Shown here: positions 47,398-56,647 of the stretch, in pieces
Position numbering within the stretch: position 1 is the stretch's first letter
Layout: the number at the start of each line of letters is the position of its first letter
Assembly (NCBI RefSeq): GCF_000967195.1
Contig: NZ_KQ033871.1
Span: 1,175,828 to 1,239,827 of the forward strand
Source: Lactobacillus kullabergensis
Lineage (GTDB): Bacteria > Bacillota > Bacilli > Lactobacillales > Lactobacillaceae
DNA: 64,000 nucleotides
Reading direction: 5' to 3'
Translations under genes and position numbers: made by a program
The notes under the pieces: model-generated
The model's database searches: none
Told to the model about the DNA's origin: nothing
What the model saw: only the letters and a program-made list of their open reading frames with translations

Positions 47398-48321
47398 TTA
47401 ATTATATTCAACTTGACCCACCAAATCATTAATATCATTGACACCTAAATTATCCAAAACCTGCGGTAAGTCATGGACAATATGAAGGCAAGCTAAAGGG
47501 TCTTTAAAATGGGCACTACCTACAGCAACAGCGTTAGCTCCAGCAAGCATAAATTCAATCACATCTTCAGCAGATGCAATTCCACCCATACCGATAATTG
47601 GCAAATTAGTAACCCGTCTTACCTGATTAATCTGATATAAGGCAATGGGCTTCACTGCAGAACCAGAGTAACCACCAAAATTATTTCCTAGAAGAGGTTT
47701 GCGGGTCTTTATGTTAATTCTCATCCCAGTTACAGTATTTATTAAGGATAAACCATCCGCTCCACCAGCTTCAGCTGCCTGCGCTAATGCCACTATATCA
47801 GTTACATTAGGTGTTAATTTTACAAAAACGGGCAAATCAACTGTATTTTTTATTTCTGCAGTTAGCTTTTCCACAACTTTTGGGTGAACGCCAAATGACA
47901 TTCCACCTTGAGCCACATTGGGGCAAGAAACATTAATTTCAAGAGCAGTAACCATTTTTGAATCTGACAGTTTTTGAGCAACTTCAATGTAGCCTTCTTC
48001 ACTTTCACCGCCTACACTGGCAATTATCGGTAGTGCTGGATATTGCTTTTTTAAATTAGTTAACTTTTCGCTTATAACTTTATCAATCCCGGGATTGGTC
48101 AAACCAACTGAATTTAATACACCGTTATCTAAAACTGCAATTTGTGGTTGCGGATTTCCTAAACGCGAATTCGGAGTAGCAGTTTTAATAACTAGCGCTC
48201 CCAGTTCGTTCAAGTCAAATTTTTTTGCTGCTGGTACATCCCCGAAGCCGAAAGTACCACTAGCCGGCATCACCGGGTTTTTTAAAGTAAATCCAGGCAA
48301 TTTTACACTGATGTTTGTCAT
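47398..48321 (-). CDS. pyrD: Dihydroorotate dehydrogenase, class 1B catalytic subunit
   Basis: Oxidises dihydroorotate to orotate with FMN. The 307 aa show the catalytic Cys in [16 protein letters not shown], a class 1B pattern, and the FMN-binding [16 protein letters not shown]. The ATG at 48321 is preferred over an upstream TTG, with GGAGGG about 5 nt ahead. Class 1B enzymes normally pair with PyrK, the iron-sulfur/FAD subunit that passes electrons to NAD. No pyrK is in the window. It is divergent from pyrFE and upstream of the pyrR promoter. Confidence 0.94.
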   Translation of the reverse strand: MTNISVKLPGFTLKNPVMPASGTFGFGDVPAAKKFDLNELGALVIKTATPNSRLGNPQPQIAVLDNGVLNSVGLTNPGIDKVISEKLTNLKKQYPALPIIASVGGESEEGYIEVAQKLSDSKMVTALEINVSCPNVAQGGMSFGVHPKVVEKLTAEIKNTVDLPVFVKLTPNVTDIVALAQAAEAGGADGLSLINTVTGMRINIKTRKPLLGNNFGGYSGSAVKPIALYQINQVRRVTNLPIIGMGGIASAEDVIEFMLAGANAVAVGSAHFKDPLACLHIVHDLPQVLDNLGVNDINDLVGQVEYN

Positions 48322-48461
48322 ATTACCCTCCAAAAATGTAAGCTCACTGTCAGTACAATTATTTTTGGATATATTTTACACAATTTCTTTACTTTTTAAA
48401 AACAAAATTTTATTGTATTTTATAAATAAAAATGGTAATCTCATTATTGATAAACTTTAAA

Positions 48462-48555
48462 CGGTACAGAGAGACCGCAAGTTAAAAACATGACTTAAAT
48501 TAAATATAAAAGGTCTATTTTGATGCACTCTCGTACCAGAATAGACTTTTTTTGT
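48462..48555 (+). promoter_or_regulatory. PyrR-type attenuator before pyrF-pyrE
   Basis: CGGT-ACAGAGAG-ACCG (48462-48477) forms a small hairpin with the CAGAGAG loop typical of PyrR sites. GGTACAGAGAG can instead pair with CTCTCGTACC (48528-48537), an antiterminator. The terminator has an 11-bp stem (GGTCTATTTTG 48512-48522 / CAGAATAGACT near 48537-48547) followed by seven T. The site deviates from consensus at the flanks. Confidence 0.75.
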
Positions 48556-48566
48556 GGAGGTTTTTA

Positions 48567-49274
48567 ATGGAAAAAGCAGTGTTTGTAGCTTTGGACTTTG
48601 ACAGCCAAAATAAGGTTCATGAATTACTAGCAAAATTGGGACAGCCCCAAGAAACATACTTAAAGATTGGTATGGAACTTTATTATCATTATGGATCAGA
48701 ATTTGTAAAGAGTTTAGTAAAACAAGGATATCAGATTTTTTTAGATCTTAAATTACATGATATTCCCAATACAGTTTATCAAGCTGCAAGACAGATTGCT
48801 CAGTTAGGTATTTTCTGCACAACAGTACATGCTTTGGGCGGAAGTGAAATGATTTTAGCGGCAAAAAAAGGGTTGATAGATGGCACACCTGCTGGAAATG
48901 AAACTCCCAAATTACTAGCAGTTACAGAATTGACCTCTATTTCAGAAAAAATTTTGGCAAATGAACAAAACTGTTCATTATCAATGGCAGAGCAAGTAGT
49001 TAGTCTGGCACAAACTGCAAAAAAAGCTGGAGCAGATGGTGTAATCTGCTCACCACTTGAAGTGAAAAATCTTAAAGCAAAAGTAGGATCTGATTTTTTA
49101 TACGTCACGCCCGGAATTAGGTTAGTAGACAATATCACTGATGATCAAAAGCGTATAGCCACGCCACAAAAGGCTAAAGAATTTGGTTCAAGTGCTCTTG
49201 TAGTGGGTCGACCAATTACGCAGGCTGAAGATCCTGCTTTAGTTTATCGAGAAATTAAAAAGGAGTTTGAGTAA
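48567..49274 (+). CDS. pyrF: Orotidine 5'-phosphate decarboxylase
   Basis: Decarboxylates OMP to UMP. The 235-aa TIM barrel has the catalytic motif DLKLHDIPNTV and the phosphate-binding GRPITQAEDP. The start is ATG 48567 with GGAGG 6 nt ahead. The upstream TTG extension lies inside the terminator. It is followed directly by pyrE. The pair is transcribed away from the other pyr genes, with its own attenuator. Confidence 0.96.
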   Translation: MEKAVFVALDFDSQNKVHELLAKLGQPQETYLKIGMELYYHYGSEFVKSLVKQGYQIFLDLKLHDIPNTVYQAARQIAQLGIFCTTVHALGGSEMILAAKKGLIDGTPAGNETPKLLAVTELTSISEKILANEQNCSLSMAEQVVSLAQTAKKAGADGVICSPLEVKNLKAKVGSDFLYVTPGIRLVDNITDDQKRIATPQKAKEFGSSALVVGRPITQAEDPALVYREIKKEFE

Positions 49275-49275
49275 A

Positions 49276-49911
49276 ATGCATCAAGATCAAATTATTAATA
49301 AGTTAGTTGATAAAAAAATTATTACAATATCCCCTGACAAACCATTCACTTATGCAAGTGGTATGTTATCTCCCATTTATACTGATTTAAGATTAACTGT
49401 TTCTTATCCAGACTTGCGTGACTGGATTGCTTCAGATTTAGCAGGTCTTATTAAAGAAAAGTATCCAGATGTAAGCGTGATTGGGGGAGTTGCTACGGCG
49501 GGTATTCCCCATGCAGCATGGGTGGCTGACAAACTGAATTTGCCAATGATTTATGTACGCCCAAAGCCAAAAGATCATGGTAAGGGTAAACAAATTGAAG
49601 GTCTTTTTAATAACAACGATCAAATTGTACTAATCGACGATTTAATTACCACTGGTGGCTCAGTTATTAATGCAGTGAAAGCAACTGAAAAAGAAGGCGG
49701 CAATGTAATCGGCGTGAGCTCAATATTTACGTATTATTTAAAAGATACTAAAGCTAACTTTGCTCAAGCTAAAGTTGATTACAGTCCTTTGTTAACATAT
49801 CCTGAACTACTGCAAAAAGAAAAAGAGATGAAATATATAACTTCAACAGAATATGAAGCTTTAAAGACATGGCACGAAGATCCTTGGGAATGGGGTAAAA
49901 AATTCCAATAA
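49276..49911 (+). CDS. pyrE: Orotate phosphoribosyltransferase
   Basis: Adds PRPP to orotate to give OMP. The 211-aa length is normal. The PRPP motif is IVLIDDLITTGGSVINAV. The ATG at 49276 begins one base after the pyrF stop codon and the SD (AAGGAG) lies in the pyrF end, so translation is probably coupled. Confidence 0.96.
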   Translation: MHQDQIINKLVDKKIITISPDKPFTYASGMLSPIYTDLRLTVSYPDLRDWIASDLAGLIKEKYPDVSVIGGVATAGIPHAAWVADKLNLPMIYVRPKPKDHGKGKQIEGLFNNNDQIVLIDDLITTGGSVINAVKATEKEGGNVIGVSSIFTYYLKDTKANFAQAKVDYSPLLTYPELLQKEKEMKYITSTEYEALKTWHEDPWEWGKKFQ

Positions 49912-49941
49912 AAAACAAAGCCGATCATTTTATTAGTTATT

Positions 49942-49985
49942 AAAAACTGACTAATCTTTTACTAAAACAAGATTAGTCAGTTTTT
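49942..49985. terminator. Bidirectional terminator between pyrE and the MFS gene
   Basis: 17-bp perfect stem AAAAACTGACTAATCTT/AAGATTAGTCAGTTTTT with a 10-nt loop, able to end both converging transcripts. Confidence 0.93.
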
Positions 49986-50003
49986 CTTTTATTTGAAAAA
50001 AGG

Positions 50004-51188
50004 TTAATGATGTCTAATTGCACCATTCAGACGAACACGATAATGGAAATAGATCAATATCATGAAAGGTATTAAAATTAACTGCACTAAATAAAAGCAT
50101 TTGACTGGTAATAAGTCATTTATAAATCCCATGATTATTGGACCAAACGCCATACCAATGTCAAGTCCTAAGTAAAACGTGCTACTTGCTAAACCTTGTT
50201 CGCTTATGGGAGCCAATAGCATTGCAGTTGACTGTAAAACTGAATACATTAAACCATAGCCAATAGCCATAAAAGCAGCTGCGAGAGCCATTATCCAGTT
50301 ATTTTTCATTGTTGCCAGCAAAATTAGGTAAATAAGGGTGGCAGCAACACTAACCCAAAACCAAGTGCCAAATTTAACAGTATCAAAGAGATTTTTTAAA
50401 ACTATTCGAATAAGCAATAGTACAACAGCATAAATTAAAAAATAGGAGCCTACATTTACACTCAAATGACGCTCTTCAACGTAAGTAACGAGATCGGCTT
50501 GTGTGGCAAAATAAGGAAATGCAAATAAAGTAGTGAGCATTGCTATAGGCAATACGTTTTTTTGAATAATTTTAAGATGCAAAAATGATTTTTTCTTTTC
50601 TAATTGTTTAACTTCTTTTGGTTTAGCCTTATTGCCAACAAATTGAATTATAATGACCATTAAAACGGCCGAAACAGCAGAAGCAATGATAGCAATTCTG
50701 TATCCTGTTTTTTGGTAAGTACTAATAGCAAGCGCTGGAGCAACAGCCATCGCAAGTGCATTCATCAGACCATAAAATCCCATTGCCTGACCAACGTGAG
50801 CACGTGGTACCAAAAAGGCAAGCCAAGTCGTCATGCAAACGGTGCAAAGAACATAACCTGAGCCGTTAATTAAACGAAAAAGGAGCAGCCAATTGCTTGC
50901 TGGTGCTATTACGTAGCCAGTTACACCGACCACTATGAGAATTCCTCCGATAAAAGATAAACGGTATTTCGAAAATTTATCCGTCAAATTACCTGCAATC
51001 GGTCGCAAAAACATTGCTGCTATACTCATAATTCCCACAATCAAGCCAGCAAAACCACTACTAGCTCCCAAACTTTTAGCATAGCCGTTAATCAGAGGGT
51101 TCACAAACATAGTACTAAACATAAAAAAGAATGAAGCTGCCATAACTAGTATGACATCTTTAGTATAAATTGCCTTTTCTTTTGTCAT
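50004..51188 (-). CDS. Major facilitator superfamily transporter
   Basis: 394-aa proton-coupled exporter or importer with 12 predicted membrane segments. Motif A-like loops are present (GNLTDKFSKYRLSFIGG), and RAHVGQAMGFYGLMNALAMAVAPAL is typical of drug-efflux-like members. The substrate is unknown; nothing in the neighbourhood points to one. Weak upstream signals only. The 3' end uses the terminator shared with pyrE. Confidence 0.85.
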   Translation of the reverse strand: MTKEKAIYTKDVILVMAASFFFMFSTMFVNPLINGYAKSLGASSGFAGLIVGIMSIAAMFLRPIAGNLTDKFSKYRLSFIGGILIVVGVTGYVIAPASNWLLLFRLINGSGYVLCTVCMTTWLAFLVPRAHVGQAMGFYGLMNALAMAVAPALAISTYQKTGYRIAIIASAVSAVLMVIIIQFVGNKAKPKEVKQLEKKKSFLHLKIIQKNVLPIAMLTTLFAFPYFATQADLVTYVEERHLSVNVGSYFLIYAVVLLLIRIVLKNLFDTVKFGTWFWVSVAATLIYLILLATMKNNWIMALAAAFMAIGYGLMYSVLQSTAMLLAPISEQGLASSTFYLGLDIGMAFGPIIMGFINDLLPVKCFYLVQLILIPFMILIYFHYRVRLNGAIRHH

Positions 51189-51362
51189 TTTTACCTCACT
51201 TATTCAAAACCTAACTTATTTATCATATCACTTAAAAGTTGACATATTCGAATAATAAAATTAACTAAAAAACATTTTAGTTGTCAACCATGCGATAGCA
51301 TTTGACTAGGGGCTATACATAATGCTAGACATTCCTTCTAAAGTTATACAGTTTGACCAAAA

Positions 51363-51393
51363 AAGGTTGTATGAAATTTCCGTACAACCTTTA
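51363..51393 (-). terminator. Terminator-like hairpin
   Basis: 10-bp stem AAAGGTTGTA/TACAACCTTT with an 11-nt loop. It is followed on the minus strand by TTTTTT, so it could end a leftward transcript from the gene-poor stretch. Confidence 0.65.
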
Positions 51394-51524
51394 AGTTAGT
51401 GTATATGTGATTTTAAGATATTTATCCATAGAAATTTTAAATTAAATCTACATGTTTACAATTATTTTTTTAAGTTCATTTATGACATAAATTTGAATAA
51501 CTATAAACTTTTTTCTGTGGTATC

Positions 51525-51690
51525 ATTAAATCTAGTAGTGAGTTTGATTAGCCTTAACTAATTATCTCACCACAATTTTACGTTAAGGGTAAATTTTATT
51601 TTTAGCATATTTACAAATTTTTTAAATTTATTCTTAACAGTATCTTAAGCAACCTCAATTGATTATTATATTGAAGTTGCTTTTTATTTC
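51525..51690 (+). ncRNA. Candidate structured small RNA with terminator
   Basis: Plus strand: GTGAG/CTCAC stem enclosing GATTAG/CTAATT (51539-51572 region), then a short TTTAC/GTAAA hairpin. It ends in a good terminator (AAGCAAC...GTTGCTT with TCAAT/ATTGA, T-run near 51681-51685). No ORF fits. No convincing -35 was found, so the 5' end is a guess. It could also be the tail of a lost gene. Confidence 0.35.
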
Positions 51691-51951
51691 ATAACCCTTC
51701 CTTTCTTTAAGCTAATGAAGAAAAATATTTTTTCATACAATTTTCCTGAATTATTTAAAATAACATTACCTCCTAAAACATAAAATATATGGTTAATATT
51801 ATTATATAGTATAATCCTAATAAACGTGGCTATAATTGTCAATAAATTATTTAATTTTAAAAAATATGTTTTTATTATAAAACAGTATAAAAGTATCTGT
51901 ATAATATTTAAATAACACAGTTCATAATGATTGTGAAGCATCTATAAAATA

Positions 51952-51992
51952 AAAAATACTTTTTTAATGAGGATTATTAAAAAAGTATTTTT
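51952..51992. repeat. 17-bp perfect inverted repeat
   Basis: AAAAATACTTTTTTAAT (51952-51968) and its exact reverse complement (51976-51992), 7-nt loop GAGGATT. It can act as a terminator on either strand or be a remnant of a small mobile element. Confidence 0.85.
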
Positions 51993-52436
51993 ATTACAAA
52001 TAACAGTAATAATATTATATTTAAATAAAAAAATTTAAATATTATTTATTTTTTTGAAAGCGTAGCCGTCTGGCTTTATATCTTATTAACTTTTATTTTA
52101 TTTATATTAATTTAGAAATAACATTTTGAAAATAATTACTTAGCAATGGTTTACCAGAATTGATAATTTGTTATTAATTCAGAATTTAGTTAGCACTTTT
52201 AAAATTTTAAAAATTAACTCATGAAATTAGCAAATTCAAAAATATTTGTAATCAATCTTTCTTAAATATGGCATAAAACTGCCCACCTTGAAACACTGTT
52301 TAAGTTTATTAATAGAGCAAAGCTTCTTTTTACTCATATGCTTGGCATTTGGACTAAAAACAGATAGATTTTAATTTAATTTTTCTTTCAATATCACTAA
52401 TACCTAGAAATACAACATATTATAGTTGCTATGCAA

Positions 52437-52601
52437 TTAGAAAAGATAGTTTTTGATTAAATTAATGTATTTTTACAAAAATGTAACTATTTTAGTATTG
52501 TAAAGAGATATCCTTATCACGACTATATCTCCTTCAGTACCTAGGTCATTGGCAGCGGTAACAGCTTTCTTTACATTAGATTTACCAATAGGTCTGTGCA
52601 T
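52437..52601 (-). pseudogene. Coding remnant of unknown family
   Basis: The minus frame from ATG 52601 reads MHRPIGKSNVKKAVTAAND, LGTEGDIVVI and on to a stop (54 aa). The frame stays open upstream to about 52676 (ETNLNKIFKQITGKLLVKNF). Codon use and amino-acid mix in the first 30 residues look coding, unlike the surrounding sequence. There is no SD before the ATG and no full domain. It is probably the tail of a degraded gene; the parent family was not recognised. Confidence 0.4.
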
Positions 52602-52906
52602 TAAGTTAAAATTTTTTACCAGCAACTTTCCGGTAATCTGTTTAAAAATCTTATTTAGATTTGTTTCAGGAGAAGATTAATTATTTTTATCTGAGTTAAA
52701 AGTAACTAAAGACGAATTGGGCTATGTTAAAAACGTTTCTAAAATTAAAATGTCAAGCCGATTTACAGCTTGACATCAAAACTATTTTAAAAATCTATTA
52801 AAAACTTTTAAAGGAAAGTAATCAACGTGTTTTTTATTTTCTTAAAAGTTATTTCTTCAAAACAAAAATATACAGATTTAAAAATACTACTATCATCCAG
52901 ATTGGT

Positions 52907-54244
52907 TTAGTAGCCCATATAACGATTTCTTTCCCAATCAGAAACAGTTTGAGTGTATTGCGACCATTCTAACTCTTTAGAATCAATAAAGCTCTGAGTT
53001 AAATGTTTTCCTAAAGCATTTTGAATTAATTTATCTTTCTTAAAAGCTTTTAATGCATTGTGCAATGTAGAAGGAAGAGGTTTGATTCCCATTTCATTAA
53101 GTTGTTCTTCACTTAAATCAAATAAGTTGCAGGTGACTGGGTCCATAGGCATCTTTTCTTCCTTAATTCCAGCCATCCCTGCACTTAAACATGCGGCTAA
53201 AAGTAAATAAGGGTTAGCTGTAGGATCAGCAGAACGCATTTCAAGTCGAGTATTTAATTCCCCTGCAGAAGGTACCCTAACCATAGGTGAACGATTCTTT
53301 GAAGCCCAAGAAATATATACTGGTGCCTCAAAACCGGGGATTAAGCGCTTATATGAGTTAACAGTTGGATTTCCCACTGCCGTAATTGCTCGTGCATGCT
53401 CCAAAATGCCATTTAAAAAGTACAAAGCAGTCTTAGATAAATGATATTTATTATTTTTATCATAAAATGCATTTTTATTACCTTTGAATAAAGACATGTT
53501 GGTATGCATCCCGTTGCCAGCTTGACCTTGCAAGGGCTTAGCCATAAATGTAGCAAATAAGCCATGTCTTTTAGCTATCTCACGCACAATCATTTTAAAA
53601 GTTTGCACACGATCAGCAGTTGTCAACGCATCATCGAATCTGAAATCAATTTCCTGCTGGCCATCTCCTACTTCATGGTGAGCAGCTTCCACTTCAAATC
53701 CAATGCTTTCCAAAGTTTCAACAATATCTCGGCGACAACTTGCACTTTCATCGTTTGAAGTCAAATCAAAATATGATGCATGGTCTGGAACTTGAGTAGT
53801 CCAATTACCATTTTCATCAAGTTTAAGTAAATGAAACTCGGCTTCAAAACCAATGTCAAAAGCGGTAAAGCCCAATTCTTTCATTTGACCTATAACTCTT
53901 TTAAGATTATTCCGTGGATCACCTGCGAAAGGCTCACCATCAGTAGTATGAACGGAACAAGTTAAGCAACCAATTTTACCACCTGTGCTGTCACTCCAAG
54001 GCAAAACGGACCAGGTGGAAAAATCTGGATATAATATCATATCACTTTCTTCCAAACGAACAAATCCATCAATTGAAGAACCATCAAAGCGTACGTCATT
54101 TTCTAAAACCTTGTCTAACTGACTATTTGGAACTTCAACTGCTTTTAGCGTTCCATTGATATCTGTGAAAGCCAATCTAATAAATCTGACATCTTCTTCT
54201 TTGACACTTTTTCTTATGTCATCTGCTGAAATTTTCTTTGTCAT
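52907..54244 (-). CDS. glnA: Glutamine synthetase, type I
   Basis: Makes glutamine from glutamate, ammonia and ATP, feeding CarA among others. The 445-aa length fits the Firmicutes GSI-alpha class, which is controlled by feedback and GlnR rather than adenylylation. The motifs are DGSSIDGF (N-terminal), [24 protein letters not shown], and the ATP-binding [16 protein letters not shown] followed by NRSPMVRVP. The promoter carries a GlnR/TnrA box. It is monocistronic, with no glnR gene before it. Confidence 0.97.
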   Translation of the reverse strand: MTKKISADDIRKSVKEEDVRFIRLAFTDINGTLKAVEVPNSQLDKVLENDVRFDGSSIDGFVRLEESDMILYPDFSTWSVLPWSDSTGGKIGCLTCSVHTTDGEPFAGDPRNNLKRVIGQMKELGFTAFDIGFEAEFHLLKLDENGNWTTQVPDHASYFDLTSNDESASCRRDIVETLESIGFEVEAAHHEVGDGQQEIDFRFDDALTTADRVQTFKMIVREIAKRHGLFATFMAKPLQGQAGNGMHTNMSLFKGNKNAFYDKNNKYHLSKTALYFLNGILEHARAITAVGNPTVNSYKRLIPGFEAPVYISWASKNRSPMVRVPSAGELNTRLEMRSADPTANPYLLLAACLSAGMAGIKEEKMPMDPVTCNLFDLSEEQLNEMGIKPLPSTLHNALKAFKKDKLIQNALGKHLTQSFIDSKELEWSQYTQTVSDWERNRYMGY

Positions 54245-54322
54245 GCTTCTCCACCTAAAAAATCACACAATAATTGGTACAGTCTAAACTAGAAATTTGT
54301 TTCTCGTTTAAAACTAGATTTT

Positions 54323-54362
54323 AGATTAGCAAATGTTTAAAAACTTGTAAAGTGGTCTAACA
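54323..54362 (-). promoter_or_regulatory. glnA promoter with GlnR/TnrA box
   Basis: Minus strand: TGTTA-GACCACT-TTACA (54346-54362), a full match to TGTNA-N7-TNACA. Its right half TTTACA serves as -35, with a 17-nt spacer and -10 TAATCT (54323-54328). The box therefore sits on the -35, the usual place for nitrogen repression. Confidence 0.82.
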
Positions 54363-54415
54363 AAAAATATTAAAACTTTACCAAACTTTTACTTTACTTT
54401 TATAAATATCCTTGA

Positions 54416-55666
54416 TTAATTTTGAAAAAATAATTCATTAACTGCATTTGTGATCGCTATTTTCACATGAGCATAGGTTAATCCACCTTGCATATATAGA
54501 GCATAAGGCGGTCTAATTGGACCATCTCCAGAAAACTCAATACTTGCACCTTCAATAAATGAACCATCAGCCATAATCACTTGATCTTCATATCCAGTAT
54601 CATTACTCGGAATAGGATCAACAAATGAATTAATTGGTGAGTTTTCCTGTAAAGTTTTAGCAAATCTGATCATTTTGTCTTTATCATGAAAAATCACTGT
54701 TTGAATTAAGTCAGTTCTTTCATCATTCCATTTAGGTGAAACCTCTAATCCCATCTTTTCTAATAAAGCTGATGAGTAAATTGCACCTTTAATAGCATTG
54801 CCGGTAACACTCGGTGACACAAAAAGGCCCTCAAAATAATCAAGATTATTATTTAAGCTGGCTCCTTCTTCGCGACCAATACCACCGGCCGTAAGTCTTG
54901 CCGCAGTGTTTTCAATCAATTCGTGCTTACCAACAACATAACCACCTATTTTTGCCAGTCCACCACCAGCATTCTTAATTAATGAGCCAGCCATTATATC
55001 AGCACCATATTCAGTAGGTTCATGTTGCTCAGAAAATTCTCCGTAACAGTTATCAACAAAAACTATACTTTTCGGCGAAACTTCCCTGATCATTTTAATC
55101 ATTGGCTTGATTTTTGCCACTGTAAAACTTGGTCTGGTATTGTAGCCTCGTGAACGCTGAATGACAACCATTTTAGGTTGATGTTCTTTTAACAGCTTTC
55201 GTGCAGAAGCAAAATCAACACTGCCATCAGATAACAAATTAACGTGAGAAAACTTAACACCATATTGTTTCAAGCTACCACGACCATTACCGGCAATTCC
55301 AATAACTTGTTGCAATGTATCATAAGGCATACCAGTTAAATAGATTAGTTCATCACCTGGCAGCAAATTTCCTGCCATTGCAGTAGCCAAAGTATGAGTA
55401 CCAGAAACAAACTGTGAACGGACTAAGGCATCCTCAGTGTTAAATATCTGTGCGTAAATACGATCTAGCTTATCTCGCCCGCTGTCATCTGACCCGTACC
55501 CAGTACTGCCAATTAAATCAGATTCAGCAACAGCTTTGTCTTTAAAAGCTTGTAAAACTTTATTTTGATTAAATAGAATATTTTGATCAATTTTTGCTAA
55601 TTGCGGCGCTATCTGTTTGTCAGTTTCTGCTACTATTTCATTTAATTCATTTGGCCAGTTATTCAT
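54416..55666 (-). CDS. PLP-dependent methionine gamma-lyase-like protein (YnbB / aluminium-resistance family)
   Basis: 416 aa of the fold-type I PLP family. The PLP region is IVFVDNCYGEF (Asp) and DIMAGSLIKNAGGGLA (Lys). The N-terminal GYGSDDSGRDKLDRIYAQIF and C-terminal PPYALYMQGGLTYAHVKIA are conserved in the YnbB group found between miaA/hfq and glnRA in Firmicutes. The true substrate is not established. It overlaps miaA by 8 nt. Confidence 0.88.
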   Translation of the reverse strand: MNNWPNELNEIVAETDKQIAPQLAKIDQNILFNQNKVLQAFKDKAVAESDLIGSTGYGSDDSGRDKLDRIYAQIFNTEDALVRSQFVSGTHTLATAMAGNLLPGDELIYLTGMPYDTLQQVIGIAGNGRGSLKQYGVKFSHVNLLSDGSVDFASARKLLKEHQPKMVVIQRSRGYNTRPSFTVAKIKPMIKMIREVSPKSIVFVDNCYGEFSEQHEPTEYGADIMAGSLIKNAGGGLAKIGGYVVGKHELIENTAARLTAGGIGREEGASLNNNLDYFEGLFVSPSVTGNAIKGAIYSSALLEKMGLEVSPKWNDERTDLIQTVIFHDKDKMIRFAKTLQENSPINSFVDPIPSNDTGYEDQVIMADGSFIEGASIEFSGDGPIRPPYALYMQGGLTYAHVKIAITNAVNELFFQN

Positions 55667-56579
55667 TTAACCAAACCTCAACTTTCTGTGTAATTTTATT
55701 TAAACAATTCGGATCTTTAAGCGGATCAAACCAAGTGACAGGTAATTGATGACGAAAATACGTCAGCTGCCTCTTAGCATATCTTCTTGAAGCTGTTTTT
55801 AAATTTGAAACGCAATTTTCAAGGTTATCTTGTTTTGCAAAATAAGGAAACAACTCTTTATAACCAATAGCCTGCAGGATTGTATATTCTTGAGCACGAT
55901 TTTGATAAACAAATTTTGCTTCTTCAAGCAAGCCTTGTTCCATCATCTGATCAACACGCAAATCAATTCTACGGTAGATTTTAGCACGATCTGAATTGAG
56001 ACCAATAATGAGGTAATCATATCTTGCCTTTATTTTTTTCTGCTGTTGTGAAAACTTTTTTCCTGTACGTTCAATTACTGTCAGCGCCCGTAAAACACGG
56101 CGAGAGTTATTTGATGGAATTTTTTGAGCGGCTTCTGGATCTCGCTTGTCTAACTCTGCCCACAATTCATTTTTACCATGTTCCTGCAAAAAGTTTTCCC
56201 ATTTTTTCGTTGTCACTGATTCTTGGCGAGACGGTTCTCCTAATTTCATTTTGTTTAAAAGTGCATTAACATAAAAACCAGTACCACCTACTAAAAGTGG
56301 CAGCTTACTTTGGGCACTGATTTTCTCAATAGCTTTTTCCGCCTGTTCAATAAAATCTATCACAGAATAAGGCTCAAAAACTGATTGAGTATCAACAAGA
56401 TAATGCCGAATAGCGGTTTGCTCTGTTGGAGTTGCTTTCGCTGTTCCAATAGCCACCTCTTTATAAACCTGCATTGAATCACCCGAAATTATTTCAGCAT
56501 TTACTTTTTGAGCAAGCTGAATTGCCAAAGAGGTTTTTCCAATTGCCGTTGGTCCCACTATTGCCAAAACTTTCTGCAT
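55659..56579 (-). CDS. miaA: tRNA dimethylallyltransferase MiaA
   Basis: Adds a dimethylallyl group to A37 of tRNAs reading UNN codons. The 306-aa length is normal. The P-loop is GPTAIGKTSLA at residues 8-18, followed by SGDSMQVYKEVAIGTAK and the tRNA-contact region RRVLRALTVIERTGK. It overlaps ynbB by 8 nt. No hfq follows. Confidence 0.96.
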   Translation of the reverse strand: MQKVLAIVGPTAIGKTSLAIQLAQKVNAEIISGDSMQVYKEVAIGTAKATPTEQTAIRHYLVDTQSVFEPYSVIDFIEQAEKAIEKISAQSKLPLLVGGTGFYVNALLNKMKLGEPSRQESVTTKKWENFLQEHGKNELWAELDKRDPEAAQKIPSNNSRRVLRALTVIERTGKKFSQQQKKIKARYDYLIIGLNSDRAKIYRRIDLRVDQMMEQGLLEEAKFVYQNRAQEYTILQAIGYKELFPYFAKQDNLENCVSNLKTASRRYAKRQLTYFRHQLPVTWFDPLKDPNCLNKITQKVEVWLNE

Positions 56580-56607
56580 CTTTTTCCCTCATTCAATAAA
56601 TAATATA

Positions 56608-56643
56608 GAAAAAACACGTTTGAAAAATTAACAAACATGTTTT
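56608..56643 (-). terminator. Intrinsic terminator of the rhodanese gene
   Basis: Minus-strand stem of 12 bp (AAAACATGTTTG/CAAACGTGTTTT, one wobble) with a 9-nt loop, then T-rich, immediately after the stop at 56648. Confidence 0.75.
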
Positions 56644-56647
56644 CTAT

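Larger units (their letters stand above)
51189..52906. other. 1.7-kb AT-rich gene-poor stretch
   Basis: No ORF here is convincing. The contents seen are a terminator-like hairpin (51363-51393), a candidate structured plus-strand transcript ending in a terminator (about 51525-51690), a 17-bp perfect inverted repeat (51952-51992) and A/T palindromes near 52020-52060. A minus-strand coding remnant (52437-52601) and a 9-bp hairpin ATGTCAAGC/GCTTGACAT (52750-52776) follow. A minus-strand TTGACA with TAGGAT 17 nt away (near 51810-51840) precedes an AGGAGG and only tiny ORFs (one reads MKKYFSSLA). It looks like a decayed gene region. Confidence 0.6.

Noticed and set aside
48322-48360. Possible PyrR site (CAGTGAG) in the pyrD leader
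   Set aside because: Only the loop core matches; the flanking stem is weak and no terminator follows, so it was not called a regulatory element.
51684-51941. 85-residue minus-strand ORF in the gene-poor stretch
   Set aside because: No SD before its ATG, very Asn/Ile/Tyr/Phe-rich composition as expected from random AT-rich DNA, and no recognisable domain.
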